Source: Pseudomonas soli
GTDB taxonomy: Bacteria; Pseudomonadota; Gammaproteobacteria; Pseudomonadales; Pseudomonadaceae
Length of the DNA: 64,000 nucleotides
Direction: 5' to 3'
Assembly: GCF_900110655.1 (NCBI RefSeq)
Contig: NZ_FOEQ01000001.1
Span: forward strand, 595,152-659,151
The translations under genes and the position numbers were made by a program. The notes beneath the pieces were generated by a model. That model was not told where the DNA came from. It was given only the letters and a program-made list of their open reading frames with translations, and did not search any database. Of the stretch, positions 62,610 to 64,000 are shown one piece after another. Positions within the stretch are counted from its first letter, which is position 1. Each line of letters starts with the position of its first letter.

Positions 62610-63335
62610 TCAACCCTCGCCTTGCGACGAACCGGGCCATACATCCGCACGAGCCAGCGAAACCAAGGCCTCGCGAACTTGTGTCGGGGTGTTGCAAGTA
62701 GTGGGGAAAGGCAACCAGTAGATGCCCTGGCCTATACGCAAGTGCATGCCCTCGCTGTCGATACCAACCATGTGTGCCGAACGCGGTAGCCCTGACAGTT
62801 TTGCATAGTGGTCAATAGCATTGGCATGGTCGTCATTCATATGCTCGATCATGCTTTGTTCGGCTTGGCCCGCAAAGGGATTGGCCAGCGTCACCTGATC
62901 TAGCCAGTGGATCGCGCCGAAACCACCGATGTAGCGGTGGCGTACTGGCTCAAGCACCCAGAAGTCGAAATCGTGAGCCTTATGGTAGTTCGCAGATTCG
63001 GGGAAATACCGGTAGTAGCGACTCGCAGCAGCCTCGATAGCGGCATCGTCAGTGAGTTTGCGGGCCTCGGCCATTACCGTCAGCCGCCCGACTGCCTGGA
63101 CATCCTCGGCGTCGCGCTCACCCACCAACAGCGAGCATTTGGGATCCCGCTGCAGGTTATGGGTATGCTGGGCGATGCGGCTGATGAGGATCAGCGGATG
63201 ACCGTCGGCGTCGAGGCAATACGGCACCACCGAGCCGAATGGGAACCCTGGCATCGATTTGGAATGCGTGGAGAGGACACCGCGGTATTCCTTGAGCAGC
63301 AGTTCCCGGGCGGGGCGAAGGGCGTTGGTACTCAC
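62610..63335 (-). CDS. HugZ-type pyridoxamine 5'-phosphate oxidase-like haem protein
   Basis: A 241-residue protein with a split-barrel flavin-reductase/PNPOx-like domain (about 1-150) and a C-terminal DUF2470 domain (MIEHMNDDHANAIDHYAKL). This two-domain layout is that of HugZ/HutZ proteins, which bind or degrade haem; PNPOx activity itself is unlikely. The start is GTG 63335, with GGAG 8 nt upstream. No haem-uptake genes are adjacent. Confidence 0.8.
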   Translation of the reverse strand: MSTNALRPARELLLKEYRGVLSTHSKSMPGFPFGSVVPYCLDADGHPLILISRIAQHTHNLQRDPKCSLLVGERDAEDVQAVGRLTVMAEARKLTDDAAIEAAASRYYRYFPESANYHKAHDFDFWVLEPVRHRYIGGFGAIHWLDQVTLANPFAGQAEQSMIEHMNDDHANAIDHYAKLSGLPRSAHMVGIDSEGMHLRIGQGIYWLPFPTTCNTPTQVREALVSLARADVWPGSSQGEG

Positions 63336-63352
63336 TGGAGAGGCTCCTGAAA

Positions 63353-63455
63353 AAATCAGCTGCAAGCTATAAGCTACAAGCGACAAGAAAAAGCAAGGCG
63401 GCACCGTCCGTTGAGACCGCACACACGACGCTTGCTTGCCGTTTGTAGCTTACTG
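63353..63455. repeat. Inverted repeat with terminator features downstream of the DUF481 gene
   Basis: Arms 63370-63387 and 63435-63452 share TAAGCTACAA in opposite orientation. On the minus strand they are followed by a T run at about 63357-63352. AGCTACAAG-type repeats occur widely in Pseudomonas intergenic regions. It probably ends transcription of the DUF481 gene. Confidence 0.55.
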
Positions 63456-63468
63456 CTAACGCCTGTTT

Positions 63469-64000
63469 TTACCAGGTAACGCCGAATCCGGCGGTATAGC
63501 GGGTTTTGTCCAGATCGCTGTCGCGGGTGCCCTTGATCAGGTCCTTTTCGGCCTTGAGGTTGAGCGAGGCCCACTCCGTGACTTTGTAACGCAGCCCCAT
63601 CTCGGCATCCAGCGAGTAGTCGGCGACGCCGCCCAGCGGCTTGCCAAACTCGCCATTGGTGAAAAACTCGACTTTTTTGCCGATCAGGTAGCGGTTGTAG
63701 TCCCATTTCACCGCGGCGGAATAGAAATTGTCCTTGCCGCCATCGCGGTACTCGAAGTCCGTGCGGTTGATCAGCGAACCCAGCGAGAACGCGCCGAGTT
63801 CGTCGTCCCAGAACTGATAACCCGGGCCGGTACCGACGGTGCGCTGGCGGGCCAGATCCTCGATATGGTCACGCTTGTATTCCAGGCGCCCCTGCCAGAA
63901 CCACTTCTCGGTGATGAAACGGTCGAGCGCGTACTCGGCGCTCCAGTTATTGGTGGTGGTGACATCGTCCTTGGTCTCGCGGTTGTACTCGCCCTCGGCG
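63469..64000 (-). CDS. DUF481 (YdiY-like) outer-membrane protein, N-terminus outside window
   Basis: The frame is open to the right edge, giving about 176 C-terminal residues. Alternating polar/aromatic strands (WSAEYALDRF, FWQGRLEYKRD, KWDYNRYLIG, LNLKAEKDLI) and a terminal Trp in YTAGFGVTW are typical of a beta-barrel whose last aromatic residue is read by BamA. It resembles DUF481 salt-induced outer-membrane proteins. GTG at 63711 is internal and not the start. Confidence 0.8.
   Translation of the reverse strand, partial: AEGEYNRETKDDVTTTNNWSAEYALDRFITEKWFWQGRLEYKRDHIEDLARQRTVGTGPGYQFWDDELGAFSLGSLINRTDFEYRDGGKDNFYSAAVKWDYNRYLIGKKVEFFTNGEFGKPLGGVADYSLDAEMGLRYKVTEWASLNLKAEKDLIKGTRDSDLDKTRYTAGFGVTW

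Noticed and set aside
62610..63335. True pyridoxamine 5'-phosphate oxidase (PdxH)
   Set aside because: The C-terminal DUF2470 domain and overall layout fit HugZ-like haem proteins rather than PdxH.

Overview
The window is a high-GC chromosomal segment from a Pseudomonas, most likely the P. putida group. That rests on gene content and gene order: bifA beside sodB, fagA-fumC-orfX-sodA, lpt-rpoN-hpf-ptsN-rapZ-ptsO, colRS with warA-inaA, and Pseudomonas-type REP palindromes. No rRNA, tRNA, CRISPR, prophage or transposase was seen. Almost everything is core genome, densely packed on both strands.

Layout. 1-6.7 kb: a membrane coiled-coil protein (cut by the window edge), an epimerase/dehydratase, divergent argP/argO, Fe-superoxide dismutase sodB and the c-di-GMP phosphodiesterase bifA. 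6.8-12 kb: a four-gene envelope cluster of imelysin lipoprotein IcmP, di-haem oxidoreductase, a second imelysin and a DUF1513 propeller, with a candidate Fur site in front. 12.2-16.4 kb: a MexVW-like RND pump. 16.4-17.1 kb: the only long gene-free stretch, filled by a large inverted repeat with internal hairpins, then an (AAC)n tract. 17.2-25.1 kb (minus): ibaG-murA-hisG-hisD-hisC, and the mlaFEDCB lipid-transport operon. 25.4-32.4 kb (plus): kdsD-kdsC-lptC-lptA-lptB-rpoN-hpf-ptsN-rapZ-ptsO, joining LPS synthesis and export to sigma-54 and the nitrogen PTS. 32.5-36.3 kb (minus): the Fur-controlled fagA-fumC-orfX-sodA operon followed by a ZIP transporter. 36.5-49.7 kb: pmbA, darP, tldD, a nitrilase, yhdP, rng, maf and mreBCD. 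49.9-55.1 kb: gatCAB, an RlpA-like lipoprotein, a calcium/sodium antiporter homologue and a carboxymuconolactone decarboxylase homologue. 55.1-59.7 kb: colR-colS-warA-inaA-small gene, with a divergent PAP2 phosphatase; two sites match the ColR operator as I recall it. 59.8-64 kb: groES-groEL with a sigma-32 promoter, fxsA, hugZ and a truncated DUF481 outer-membrane protein.

Themes. Many genes act on the envelope (Mla, Lpt, Kds, MurA, MreBCD, YhdP, RlpA, ColRS targets). A second theme is iron and oxidative stress: an Fe-SOD, a Fur-controlled Mn-SOD and iron-free fumarase, imelysin/di-haem proteins, and a HugZ-type haem protein. The most unusual observations are two genes whose best start codon is ATT (mreC and the antiporter), a Gln replacing the usual ion-binding Glu in the antiporter, compensatory base changes between the arms of the large inverted repeat, and the poorly understood imelysin/di-haem cluster. 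Gene names rest on sequence recognition and remembered synteny; no database search was possible.
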